From Pseudanabaena sp. lw0831 (lineage in GTDB: Bacteria; Cyanobacteriota; Cyanobacteriia; Pseudanabaenales; Pseudanabaenaceae): a DNA stretch of 64,000 nt. Of this stretch, positions 36,431 through 43,953 are shown piece after piece (within the stretch, counting starts at the first letter, position 1; each line of letters starts with the position of its first letter). The notes under the pieces are model-generated. The model was not told the origin of the DNA. It ran no database searches and was given only the letters and a program-made list of their open reading frames with translations. Location: assembly GCF_016584665.1 (NCBI RefSeq), contig NZ_BBJB01000072.1, positions 1-64,000 of the forward strand, written 5' to 3'. Position numbers and translations under genes: made by a program.

Positions 36431-38005
36431 ATGTTGAGATTTTCTGTTTCAGGAGTGATGTGTTTACCCCTATGCATTTCTTTAGTTGCCAATCCTGCTT
36501 TAGTTCTTGCCCACGCAGGACATGGTAATGAGTTTAAAGAGAGTAGTACAACTCAAACCTCAGGGATTTCTGTGGATCAGGAAGTGGCTAAACGCTTAGG
36601 TGTTAAAGCGGAACCAGTCAAACGTCAGGTTCTCAAGTTGGCAATTAAGACAACTGGACAAATTGAGACTTTGCCCAGTCAAAAGGCAAAGGTAACAACT
36701 CCGGTTAAGGGAACGATTTTAGCTTTATTAGTGGAACCTAATCAAAAAGTAGAAGCAGGACAACCTGTGGCGGTGCTATCTAGTCCTGATTTAGCGGGAT
36801 TACAGGTGGATGCGATCGCAAAACAATCAGAAGCTGATGGAAATGCGATGTCCGCGATCGCGAATCTGCAACTAGCCGAACAAAATCTTGCGCGGCAAAA
36901 ATCTTTAGTCGAAGCTGATATTCAGCAAGCTCAAACAGAACTGAATTTAGATAAAGAACGTTACGATCGCGATCGCGAATTATTTACTCAAGGCGCAATT
37001 ACCAAGCGACAGGTTCAGGAATCGGAATCTAAATATGTTGCCGCAAAGTCAGCTTTAGCTAAAGCTTCCAGCCGTTTACCTTTGCTAGAAGCAGAGGCGC
37101 AAATGAGTCGGGCGGCGGCGGATGTGCAGGTAGCGCGATCGCGGATTTCTCTGAGTGGTGCTGCCTACGAAGCGCGGCGCAATCAGTTAGGGGCGATCGC
37201 TAATCCTGATGGCACGGTGACGGTGGTTAGCCCGATCGCTGGCATAGTTAGCGATCGCGAGGCAACTTTGGGCGAGTCGGTGGAGGAGTCAGGTAAGCCA
37301 ATTATGACGATTGTGAATGATCGGCAAGTAATGGCTTCGGCAAATATCTATGAGAAAGATTTGAGTCAAATACGGATTGGTCAAGCTGTACAGGTGAAAG
37401 TGGCGGGAGATAATACCAGTTTTGCGGGTAAGGTTACAGCGATCGGGGCAACTGTGGATAGTACGACTCGCGTTGTACCTGTGAAGGTGGAAATCAATAA
37501 TGCTCAGGGCAAATTGAAGGTAGGGATGTTTGCAGATATAGAGATTATTAGCGATCGCGCTTCGCAACCAGTAATCGCAGTTCCCATTGCATCTGTAGTG
37601 GAAAGTAACGGTAAGCAATTAGTGTTTGTGCAGAACGGAACTAAGTATCAGCCTGTCGAAGTTAAGCTTGGGAGGACTTCTGGTGATTTAGTGGAAATCC
37701 AAGATGGCTTGTTTGAAGGGGATCTAGTAGTTACGCAAAGAGCGAACCAAATTTATGCTCAGTCTTTGCGTGGCGATGCTCAAGAAAATAAAAGCAATCC
37801 CAATGACGACAATTACAGAACTGAGAAGGATGTTTCTAATACTAGTCAAGGTTGGCTGGTAATTGCGATCGCTTTAGGGGCGATTGGTGGTGGTGCGATT
37901 GTTGCTTTGGCTTTTTGGCTTGGCAGGCGATCGGGTACAAAAATGGTGATTTTGCGGGAGCCATCTGATGAGTTATCTAAGATAGGCGATCGTATTGATA
38001 GATAA
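36431..38005 (+). CDS. HlyD/CusB-type efflux periplasmic adaptor
   Basis: A 524-aa membrane-fusion protein that would connect an inner-membrane pump to an outer-membrane channel. It has a signal peptide ending near HAGHG, a barrel-sandwich hybrid (TTPVKGTILALLV...VSPIAGIVSDRE), a long alpha-hairpin (about residues 120-215), a beta-barrel and, unusually, a C-terminal membrane helix near residues 470-500. The copper neighbourhood suggests CusB-like heavy-metal efflux. The expected RND permease does not follow; instead an IS630 copy starts 9 bases after the stop. ATG 36431 is chosen over a TTG at 36425. The system looks incomplete here. Confidence 0.85.
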   Translation: MLRFSVSGVMCLPLCISLVANPALVLAHAGHGNEFKESSTTQTSGISVDQEVAKRLGVKAEPVKRQVLKLAIKTTGQIETLPSQKAKVTTPVKGTILALLVEPNQKVEAGQPVAVLSSPDLAGLQVDAIAKQSEADGNAMSAIANLQLAEQNLARQKSLVEADIQQAQTELNLDKERYDRDRELFTQGAITKRQVQESESKYVAAKSALAKASSRLPLLEAEAQMSRAAADVQVARSRISLSGAAYEARRNQLGAIANPDGTVTVVSPIAGIVSDREATLGESVEESGKPIMTIVNDRQVMASANIYEKDLSQIRIGQAVQVKVAGDNTSFAGKVTAIGATVDSTTRVVPVKVEINNAQGKLKVGMFADIEIISDRASQPVIAVPIASVVESNGKQLVFVQNGTKYQPVEVKLGRTSGDLVEIQDGLFEGDLVVTQRANQIYAQSLRGDAQENKSNPNDDNYRTEKDVSNTSQGWLVIAIALGAIGGGAIVALAFWLGRRSGTKMVILREPSDELSKIGDRIDR

Positions 38006-38014
38006 GGTATTATA

Positions 38015-39040
38015 CAGCCCATTGAGCGATTAAGTAGCACAGTAACAATACTTAGTAAACCAATTTTTGAAGAAATCCTTTTCTAACAAAAAAGGGAAAA
38101 TGTTGATTAAATGCTGGAGTAGTTTTTGAGACTGAGGTCTGAGCAATCTAATAAAATATTTGAGAACCGACCACATCATCTCAATTGGATTAAAATCAGG
38201 AGAATAGGTGGGTAAATACAAAATCTTAGCTCCTGTATCTGTAATTGCTTGTGCTACACCCTCAACTTTATGGCAGTTAAGGTTATCCATGATTACTCTA
38301 TTCTCAGGACGTAATTTAGGTACTAGGTCATCTTTGATAAAGGTGAGAAAATCTTCTCCTTTCATTGAACCCTGAATCGTTTTCAGCCAGACAATACCAT
38401 CGACCGAAATAGCCCCAATGACTGTGTATTTCTGACCTTTGTAAAAGGGGCGATGGCTGAATACTCTTTTGCCACGCTCACTTCTTGCCACAGAGCGTTC
38501 CATCCCTTGCCATACTCCCGTTTCATCAATACAAATAAGATCTTCAGCTTTCACATCCTGCAATGCTTCCCAAAATTCACATCTTTGCTGCTGTACTGCG
38601 TCACTTTTTACCTTTTCACTGCGATATGTCTTTTTTTTTACGTGCTGTTATGCCTCTGGAAAAATCGGCACATACTGCCCGTGGTCACTGATACTCCTGT
38701 TTGTTCAGCTACTTCCTCACAGTACTGCCATAGTGTCCAATCTGGATGTTCTGAAACAATTTCGAGGATTTTCTCCCGATGGGCTTCGAGGGGACTTTCG
38801 ATTTGACTCCCTAATGGTTTGTGGTTTAGCTCTCCTGTCTCTCGGTATTGATTCAGCAGTGTTTGCACTGTTTTCGTAGCCACTTGAAATTGTTTAGCTA
38901 CTTTCCTAATGGATGTATTTCCTGCTTCATAGGTTGCTACGATCTTTTGTCTGAGATCTAGTGAGTAAGGTGGCATTTTTACCCTCTTTTTTTATCATCT
39001 ATCCTATTTTATCTTGTACTACTCTTTCACTCAATAGGCT
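38015..39040 (-). mobile_element. IS630-family insertion sequence
   Basis: About 1,026 bp between TA dinucleotides (38013-38014 and 39041-39042), the IS630/Tc1 target. The imperfect terminal inverted repeats read CAGCCCATTGAGCGA on the left and, on the complement of the right end, TAGCCTATTGAGTGA; both continue with GTAG.ACA. It carries one transposase split in two frames (38030-38976). It sits just after the adaptor gene, where an efflux pump gene would be expected. Confidence 0.85.
38030..38976 (-). pseudogene. IS630 transposase, broken by a frameshift
   Basis: The first part (38638-38976, 112 aa) is the helix-turn-helix region: YSLDLRQKIVATYEAGNTS and TKTVQTLLNQYRETG. The second part (38030-38563) is the DDE domain, with ICIDETGVWQG, VIMDNLNCHK and YSPDFNPIEMMW holding the three acidic residues. 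The two lie in different frames. The first frame stops at TAA (38638-38640), whose last two bases begin a run of nine A on the coding strand. Because the stop comes before most of the A run, ribosomal or transcriptional slippage there could not rescue it. A one-base deletion just upstream is the simplest explanation, so this copy is probably dead. Confidence 0.82.
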
Positions 39041-39043
39041 ATA

Positions 39044-39166
39044 CTTGACGAAGATGGGACTATCTTTGTTTTTGTTGAAAATTTGCCGCAAGAAATTATT
39101 GATAAAGCTGGTCGTCTACTCATAGATATTGCGATAGGTTTATATGGATACAAATCACGATGTTAA
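39044..39166 (+). pseudogene. Orphan C-terminal reading-frame fragment next to the IS
   Basis: Directly beyond the IS a frame of 40 codons (opening LDEDGTIFVF and ending IGLYGYKSRC) runs to TAA at 39164-39166 without a start codon. Its composition is protein-like, with alternating hydrophobic strands and an amphipathic helix. Joining the flanks of the IS puts it in the frame of the adaptor gene, just after that gene's TAA. I do not recognise it. It may be the tail of a gene lost when the IS entered or during a later deletion. Confidence 0.45.
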
Positions 39167-39185
39167 CAAGATTATTAAAAACAGC

Positions 39186-40385
39186 CTAAAGCTTTAAATT
39201 TGGTTCAGCAAAATCAAAAGGCAATTCATTATTAATCGCTTGAATTTGCTGTGCCTCGTAAGCATTTACTTCATTAATATGGGGAATTAAAATATGCTTA
39301 AGCCGATCGCGATAAAAACGATGCAAACTGTAATTTGGAGTCGCAGGAAACCCACGCCGCTTCTTATGCTGTCCCCCTGCCCCTGGATCAAAGCGTTTAA
39401 TGCCCTGTGCGATCGCCCATTCGATCGGCTTGTAATAGCAAGCATTGAAATGCAAACAATCAATTTCTTGTAATGCTCCCCAATAACGTCCAAATAATTG
39501 ATCTTCCTTGCGGATACAAAATGACATTCCCAATGGTTGCGGATGAGCCTCGATCTCACCCGCTACAAATACAAGGCGATCACGAAAACTATGGGCGAGA
39601 TTCTCAAAAAACTTGCGGTTTAAATACTTACTACCACCCCAAAACTTATTGCAATGATCGTTATATAGCTCATACATATAGCCATAAAAATAATGCGGAA
39701 TCTCCTCACCCGTATAAACCCGCATGTTAATTCCCGTACTTTCCACCGATTTACGCTCACGCTTAATATTGCGGCGCTGATTGGCGTTGAAATTTTTTAA
39801 ATAATCATCAAAATCCGTAAATTCTTGATTTTCCCAAACATAGCTATGATGCATCCAAGTCGTGAAGCCCCGTAACTCTAGCTCATGCTTCCAACTAGGA
39901 TCGACATATAAAAAGTTGCAGCCAGACATTTGGTGTTTGTCGCAGAGGCGATCGATCTCCGCCAACATCAAGTCATAGATTTTTGATAATTCATCGGGGC
40001 GATCGCTAAGTTCAGGATGCACCAAAAAGCGATAGCCCACCGCAGGCGTAAACGGAGCCATCCCCAATAGCTTCGGATAATACTCAATGCCCAACCGATA
40101 GGACAAATCCGCCCATTGATGGTCAAACACAAATTCGCCTTGGCTATGCCCCTTCAAATATAAGGGCGCAGCCGCTACTAATACATCTCCTTGCCATACC
40201 AATAAATGACTAGGTAGCCATCCCTGCTGAGCGATCGCACAGCCCGAAGTCTCCAGATTTGATAGCCATTCCCATTCAAAAAAAGGCGTTGCCAAAGGTT
40301 TTGCAAGAATATTCCATGCCTCAGCCTTGACCTTATTCACCGTATCCACCCAAGTCGTCGTATAACGGGAAGCTTTTTGCAGCAT
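39186..40385 (-). CDS. FemAB-like N-acyltransferase (DUF482/peptidoglycan-recognition type)
   Basis: A 399-aa GNAT-fold protein of the DUF482/PF04339 group. Recognisable motifs are FFEWEWLSNLE near the start, FNANQRRNIKRERK, WGGSKYLNRKFFENLA and the very conserved FDPGAGGQHKKRRGF near residue 345. The family is widespread in cyanobacteria and proteobacteria and is related to FemAB aminoacyltransferases, but its substrate is not established. It is transcribed alone, towards the IS630 element, and no terminator was seen between them. Confidence 0.85.
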   Translation of the reverse strand: MLQKASRYTTTWVDTVNKVKAEAWNILAKPLATPFFEWEWLSNLETSGCAIAQQGWLPSHLLVWQGDVLVAAAPLYLKGHSQGEFVFDHQWADLSYRLGIEYYPKLLGMAPFTPAVGYRFLVHPELSDRPDELSKIYDLMLAEIDRLCDKHQMSGCNFLYVDPSWKHELELRGFTTWMHHSYVWENQEFTDFDDYLKNFNANQRRNIKRERKSVESTGINMRVYTGEEIPHYFYGYMYELYNDHCNKFWGGSKYLNRKFFENLAHSFRDRLVFVAGEIEAHPQPLGMSFCIRKEDQLFGRYWGALQEIDCLHFNACYYKPIEWAIAQGIKRFDPGAGGQHKKRRGFPATPNYSLHRFYRDRLKHILIPHINEVNAYEAQQIQAINNELPFDFAEPNLKL

Positions 40386-40618
40386 AGTGAAAGTCTTGGC
40401 AATGTTAAGTAAAGTATTTAGTATACATAGCTTAACAAATTAAGTTATTTACAATAATTTTCACATTGTCTCTTTTAGATAGTTTTTTGCGATCTCGATT
40501 AAGTAAGTTGGTGGAATTAAATCTATGACTAGGTTATTGATTAGCTTAGATATTTCTAGATAAATAGCGATCGCTTATAATATTTCTCAAATAGATAAGA
40601 CACTTTTGGGGTTAGCTG

Positions 40619-41350
40619 ATGCTAGAAATAGATATTAAACATCTGCCCACCAGCGATGAATTAATCGGTTCGGATGATACACCTGTGGATAATGAAGATC
40701 AGAATTTTGTGCCAAACGTTCTGCTGTTTTTGCTGGAATATATCTGGGGAAATCGCGATGATTGGTTTTTTGCCGTGGATATGGGTGTCTATCACACTAC
40801 AGGATTAAATCCCAAAGTACCCGTAGTACCAGATGGTTTTTTGAGTTTGGGAGTGGAGCGACGCAAAGGTGGAGGATCGCGCAAGAGCTATGTAGTTTGG
40901 GAAGAACAGAATATCGCACCCATATTTGCGCTAGAGGTGGTATCGCAAACACCTGGTGGAGAGTACGATGAAAAGCTTGCTATAAATCGCCAGCTAGGAG
41001 TGAAGTACTATGCGATATACAATCCTAAATTCTGGCGGCGCGATGGACATCCACCTTTAGAAGTCTATAAGTTAGTAGAGGGAGATTATCAGTTACAGTT
41101 CAGAGAACCACTTTGGATGCCAGAAATCGGTTTAGGAATTGGACGCTGTGTATTGCCATCGGATCGGCTAAGACGTGAAGTTTTAAGTTGGTTTGATGAA
41201 CAGGGTGATCGCTATCTTAGTGCCGAAGAGCAGGAGCGTCTGGCTAAAGAACAGGAGCGTCTGGCTAAAGATCAAGCTAGGCATAGAGTAGAACAGCTAG
41301 AAACATTATTGCGATCGCATGGGCTTGACCCGAATCAACTAGCCGAATAG
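40619..41350 (+). CDS. Uma2-family (DUF820) protein with C-terminal coiled coil
   Basis: A 243-aa Uma2 protein. Core motifs are VPDGFLSLGVER and PIFALEVVSQTPGGEYDEK, the strand-acidic-residue pattern of the PD-(D/E)XK-like fold, then VKYYAIYNPKFW. The C-terminus has a short tandem repeat (EQERLAKEQERLAKDQ), giving a coiled coil. It is the third Uma2 gene in the window and not closely similar to the pair at 17342-18661. Function is unknown; the family may include nucleases. It lies alone on the plus strand. Confidence 0.85.
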   Translation: MLEIDIKHLPTSDELIGSDDTPVDNEDQNFVPNVLLFLLEYIWGNRDDWFFAVDMGVYHTTGLNPKVPVVPDGFLSLGVERRKGGGSRKSYVVWEEQNIAPIFALEVVSQTPGGEYDEKLAINRQLGVKYYAIYNPKFWRRDGHPPLEVYKLVEGDYQLQFREPLWMPEIGLGIGRCVLPSDRLRREVLSWFDEQGDRYLSAEEQERLAKEQERLAKDQARHRVEQLETLLRSHGLDPNQLAE

Positions 41351-41373
41351 AAAGGCGATCGCAAATAGTCCAC

Positions 41374-42501
41374 CTACTTGTTTTCTTGTGGGGTTTGTCC
41401 TGCCATCAAATCTTGCGATTCTTTCTTAGCGGCTTTATTCCATTTTCGCGCTGCCAGCATTTTCGCACCTGTCACAAATAGCAATAGAGGCACAATGCCT
41501 ACAAATACATAGAGAATGCGAGAAGGTAGCCCAGAGATCGTGCCGAAATGTAAATTTGCAATTATGATGAGGACGCGAAAAAGAGCATTAGGTTTAAGAA
41601 CTTTATTCGCTACTAAGACTTCACCGCTATAGCGATCTAGCTCTATTGTACTTAGATCAAAGCGCCCTGTGTCTTGTTCAGGAAAGTGTTTAGTAACTAT
41701 AAACTTGTGAGGCTGTTGAGGATTAAAGGCTACAGTTGTGATTTTTCCATCAGGGAATGTTGCTTCTGCTTTTTGTAATAATTGATGTAGGGGAATGGGA
41801 GGCTGATTACTGCTAACGATAGGTTGCGGTTGCATTTCCTTAGCACCTAAAATCAAAGATGGGAAAAGATGCAGCCCCACAATAATCACTCCTGTAATGG
41901 CAAGAATTGCTAGAAACAATTGAGAAATTATTCCTGATACTTGATGAAGATCGAAGCTGAGGATTGATAAAGGTGCATCCCAACGAATCTTGAAACCCGA
42001 TCGCAATTTCCGCCAACCAGTCCAAAGAATTACGCCTGTGATTGACATGAGAAGTAGGGCAATTCCCACGACAATCAAAATGATCATGCCGATATTACCT
42101 AAAAAAAGCTCATGATGCAGCGTATACAGGAATCCTGTTAGGGAATATTCCCAAACTCTTTCTCCTAAAATCGCTCCTGTATAAGGATTGACAAAGGTTT
42201 CGAGTCGATGTCCATTCTTGTCGGTCATGGTGACAGTAAAGGTTCCATCAGATTGTTTAGGGAAGCTTACAGATTGAACGGGTAATTCGGGATGAGCTTT
42301 TTGCGCGGGGGAAATAATGTCGTCTAAGGGAACCATCGCTGTTTGGACATCAACTTTATGCCATGACTGGTTAATGGCATGATCTAGCTCTTCATGAAAA
42401 ACAATGCCAGCACCAGTCAAACTGACAATGAGGAATAATAGTCCCATCAACAGACCAATGGATCCATGTAGCGATCGCACTAAATTACGAATTTTCATCA
42501 T
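41374..42501 (-). CDS. PepSY-associated membrane protein
   Basis: A 375-aa protein with four membrane segments. The opening RNLVRSLHGSIGLLMGLLFLIVSLTG (read as two pieces) is the typical PepSY_TM start, and the periplasmic loops contain PepSY-like motifs such as VNPYTGAILGERVW. A second HQVSG motif precedes a helix near residue 200. Members of this family are commonly encoded beside TonB receptors for siderophores and may act as reductases. It overlaps the upstream secreted protein by 4 bases (ATGA), so they are co-transcribed. The TonB receptor lies 1.5 kb upstream on the same strand. Confidence 0.85.
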   Translation of the reverse strand: MMKIRNLVRSLHGSIGLLMGLLFLIVSLTGAGIVFHEELDHAINQSWHKVDVQTAMVPLDDIISPAQKAHPELPVQSVSFPKQSDGTFTVTMTDKNGHRLETFVNPYTGAILGERVWEYSLTGFLYTLHHELFLGNIGMIILIVVGIALLLMSITGVILWTGWRKLRSGFKIRWDAPLSILSFDLHQVSGIISQLFLAILAITGVIIVGLHLFPSLILGAKEMQPQPIVSSNQPPIPLHQLLQKAEATFPDGKITTVAFNPQQPHKFIVTKHFPEQDTGRFDLSTIELDRYSGEVLVANKVLKPNALFRVLIIIANLHFGTISGLPSRILYVFVGIVPLLLFVTGAKMLAARKWNKAAKKESQDLMAGQTPQENK

Positions 42502-43058
42502 CCCTCACCACAACGATTTCTACCATTGTTGCAGTAGGTCGCAAACCAAGGAGAGAAAGACTTTTTGTCATCCTCATCTTTGCTCATGTTCAATAGTGTG
42601 GTGAGGTCAGATTTGGTGTCGCCATAACGGAAGTGCATATGAGCAGGGTCGCCATGGGGGACGACAACAGTGATGTATTTGAAGCGATCGCAAGCGGGAT
42701 CGGCTTTCTCATCTTTTGCAAGTTCAAATTGATCCCAAATTGCTGATTTGAATAGGTCATAAAACTTAGGATCTTTGGCAGCACCCATATAGATGTAAGT
42801 GCAGTCTTTAGCGATCGCTTGAGTTCCTTCGTTATCAGCATAGAAACTAAATTTCTCCATTTTGTTGACAACTAAACGCTTGGGATTGCGCGGATCGTTT
42901 ATAGATGCTTGATGATCTTGATTGATGAGAAATGTACCATCAAGTCCTAAAAACGGAACTTTGTGGGTATTAGGAGAAACGATCTGTGGCTCGGCTTGAA
43001 GGGCTAGAGGTGCGATCGCTATACTAACTGCGATGAAAGTGATTGAATAATTTTTCAT
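42498..43058 (-). CDS. Secreted protein of unknown family
   Basis: A 186-aa protein with a clear signal peptide (residues 1-22, ending ALQA-EP). The mature part has five Cys residues, including C-x7-C near the C-terminus, a conserved-looking VVVPHGDPAHMHFRYGD segment with three His residues, and an acidic stretch before it. It overlaps the PepSY gene by 4 bases, so it probably serves the same iron-linked system, perhaps binding metal. I do not recognise the family. Confidence 0.72.
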   Translation of the reverse strand: MKNYSITFIAVSIAIAPLALQAEPQIVSPNTHKVPFLGLDGTFLINQDHQASINDPRNPKRLVVNKMEKFSFYADNEGTQAIAKDCTYIYMGAAKDPKFYDLFKSAIWDQFELAKDEKADPACDRFKYITVVVPHGDPAHMHFRYGDTKSDLTTLLNMSKDEDDKKSFSPWFATYCNNGRNRCGEG

Positions 43059-43096
43059 GATAATGTAGATAGTGTTAATTGTTTGGAGTTAAAACC

Positions 43097-43321
43097 ATGC
43101 AAGTTTCTTTAGTCGAAGCTTCTGCTAACCTTAGCGATTTGGTTCAAGCGGCGATCAATGGTGAAGAAGTAATTTTGCTCAACGGCGATCGCCCTGCCAT
43201 CAGGCTCACACCAATACAATCAGTAAAACCAAACCGTAAGCCTGGTAGTGCTAAAGGATTAATCTGGATGTCGGATGACTTTGATGAGCCTTTAGAAGAA
43301 TTCAAGGAATATATGGAATAA
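43097..43321 (+). CDS. Orphan Phd/YefM-type antitoxin
   Basis: A 74-aa antitoxin: MQVSLVEASANLSDLVQAA, then GEEVILLNGDRPAIRLTPI, a pattern of the VapB-like/Phd branch that pairs with PIN-domain toxins. The C-terminal DEPLEEFKEYM helix is the toxin-binding part. Start ATG 43097 replaces a weak in-frame TTG at 43079. A PIN-like frame follows directly, but it is truncated after 25 codons (43315-43389). The antitoxin appears intact and without its partner. Confidence 0.85.
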   Translation: MQVSLVEASANLSDLVQAAINGEEVILLNGDRPAIRLTPIQSVKPNRKPGSAKGLIWMSDDFDEPLEEFKEYME

Positions 43322-43389
43322 GAATTTTTATTGATACTCATGTTTTTATTTGGTATGTTCAGAGTAGTGAGCAGTTGATTTTGAGCTAG
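43315..43389 (+). pseudogene. Remnant of a PIN-domain toxin (VapC-like)
   Basis: Overlapping the antitoxin end by 7 bases, a frame reads GIRIFIDTHVFIWYVQ and then quickly stops at TAG (43387-43389). IDTHVFIWY is the start of the PIN fold with its first catalytic Asp. A full PIN toxin has about 125-140 residues, so only the first 25 codons remain. No start codon precedes it. It marks a decayed VapBC-type module whose antitoxin survives. Confidence 0.75.
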
Positions 43390-43399
43390 GAAAAATGCT

Positions 43400-43726
43400 G
43401 TGAGGAAAACGCCAGTTGATTTATACCGTATGGGAAATGCTGTTACCGCTAGGTTAGAGAATATCCGAGTTAAAGATATTGAAATGTATGAGGATAGAGG
43501 TAAGACTTGGGTGGCAGCAAATTCAGGTGGCATATCAACTTTCTCTGTGCGTGGAAGTGGTAAAAACTGGTGGAAACTCGATCAAGGTTCTGAGATCCCA
43601 AATGAGCTTCGAGTTGTGAATGATTATGGTAATCACTGGTTGTGGGAGCCAATCTATTCCATGCCGTTAGATGATTATCAAGAGGCTTTAAGATTGGTTG
43701 GTGAGCAGTTTTATAAAGTAAGTTGA
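43400..43726 (+). CDS. Predicted Tse2-like ADP-ribosyltransferase-fold toxin
   Basis: A 108-aa protein. From memory of the family I compare it with the Pseudomonas type VI effector Tse2 and its homologues. Shared features in order are LYRMGNA near the start, WVAANSGGISTFSV in the middle, the WWKLDQGSEIPNELRVVND segment and a final MPLDDYQEAL helix. The S-G-G-x-S-x-F and G-x-E/D-I-P positions correspond. The only available start is GTG 43400, or ATG 43430 inside the LYR motif. There is no signal peptide. A small acidic gene follows 8 bases later and may neutralise it. The assignment is moderately sure; biochemical activity is inferred. Confidence 0.62.
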   Translation: MRKTPVDLYRMGNAVTARLENIRVKDIEMYEDRGKTWVAANSGGISTFSVRGSGKNWWKLDQGSEIPNELRVVNDYGNHWLWEPIYSMPLDDYQEALRLVGEQFYKVS

Positions 43727-43734
43727 GAAACATC

Positions 43735-43935
43735 ATGATAAATTTATCTCCAAAGACAATACGATTTATGGTGGAAGCTTTAGAATTTAGGATTGCTGCG
43801 TATCAAAACCAATTAGATACCGAAGCGATCTCTGATGATGAGATTTCAGATTTGACGAACGATCTGCTGTTTTTAGAATCGTTGTTGCAGGAATTTCAAC
43901 AAACCTTGGATACGCCTATTGCCAAGGTTTATTGA
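43735..43935 (+). CDS. Small acidic protein, likely partner (antitoxin/immunity) of the Tse2-like toxin
   Basis: A 66-aa protein starting at ATG 43735 (MINLSPKTIRFM), 8 bases after the toxin-like gene's stop. It is helical and acidic, with the cluster LDTEAISDDEISDLTNDL in the middle, and has no Cys and no membrane segment. I do not recognise the family. The tight spacing, small size, charge and co-orientation fit an antitoxin or immunity protein placed downstream of its toxin. It could instead be an unrelated small gene. Confidence 0.6.
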   Translation: MINLSPKTIRFMVEALEFRIAAYQNQLDTEAISDDEISDLTNDLLFLESLLQEFQQTLDTPIAKVY

Positions 43936-43953
43936 AATCTATGGGATTAATGC

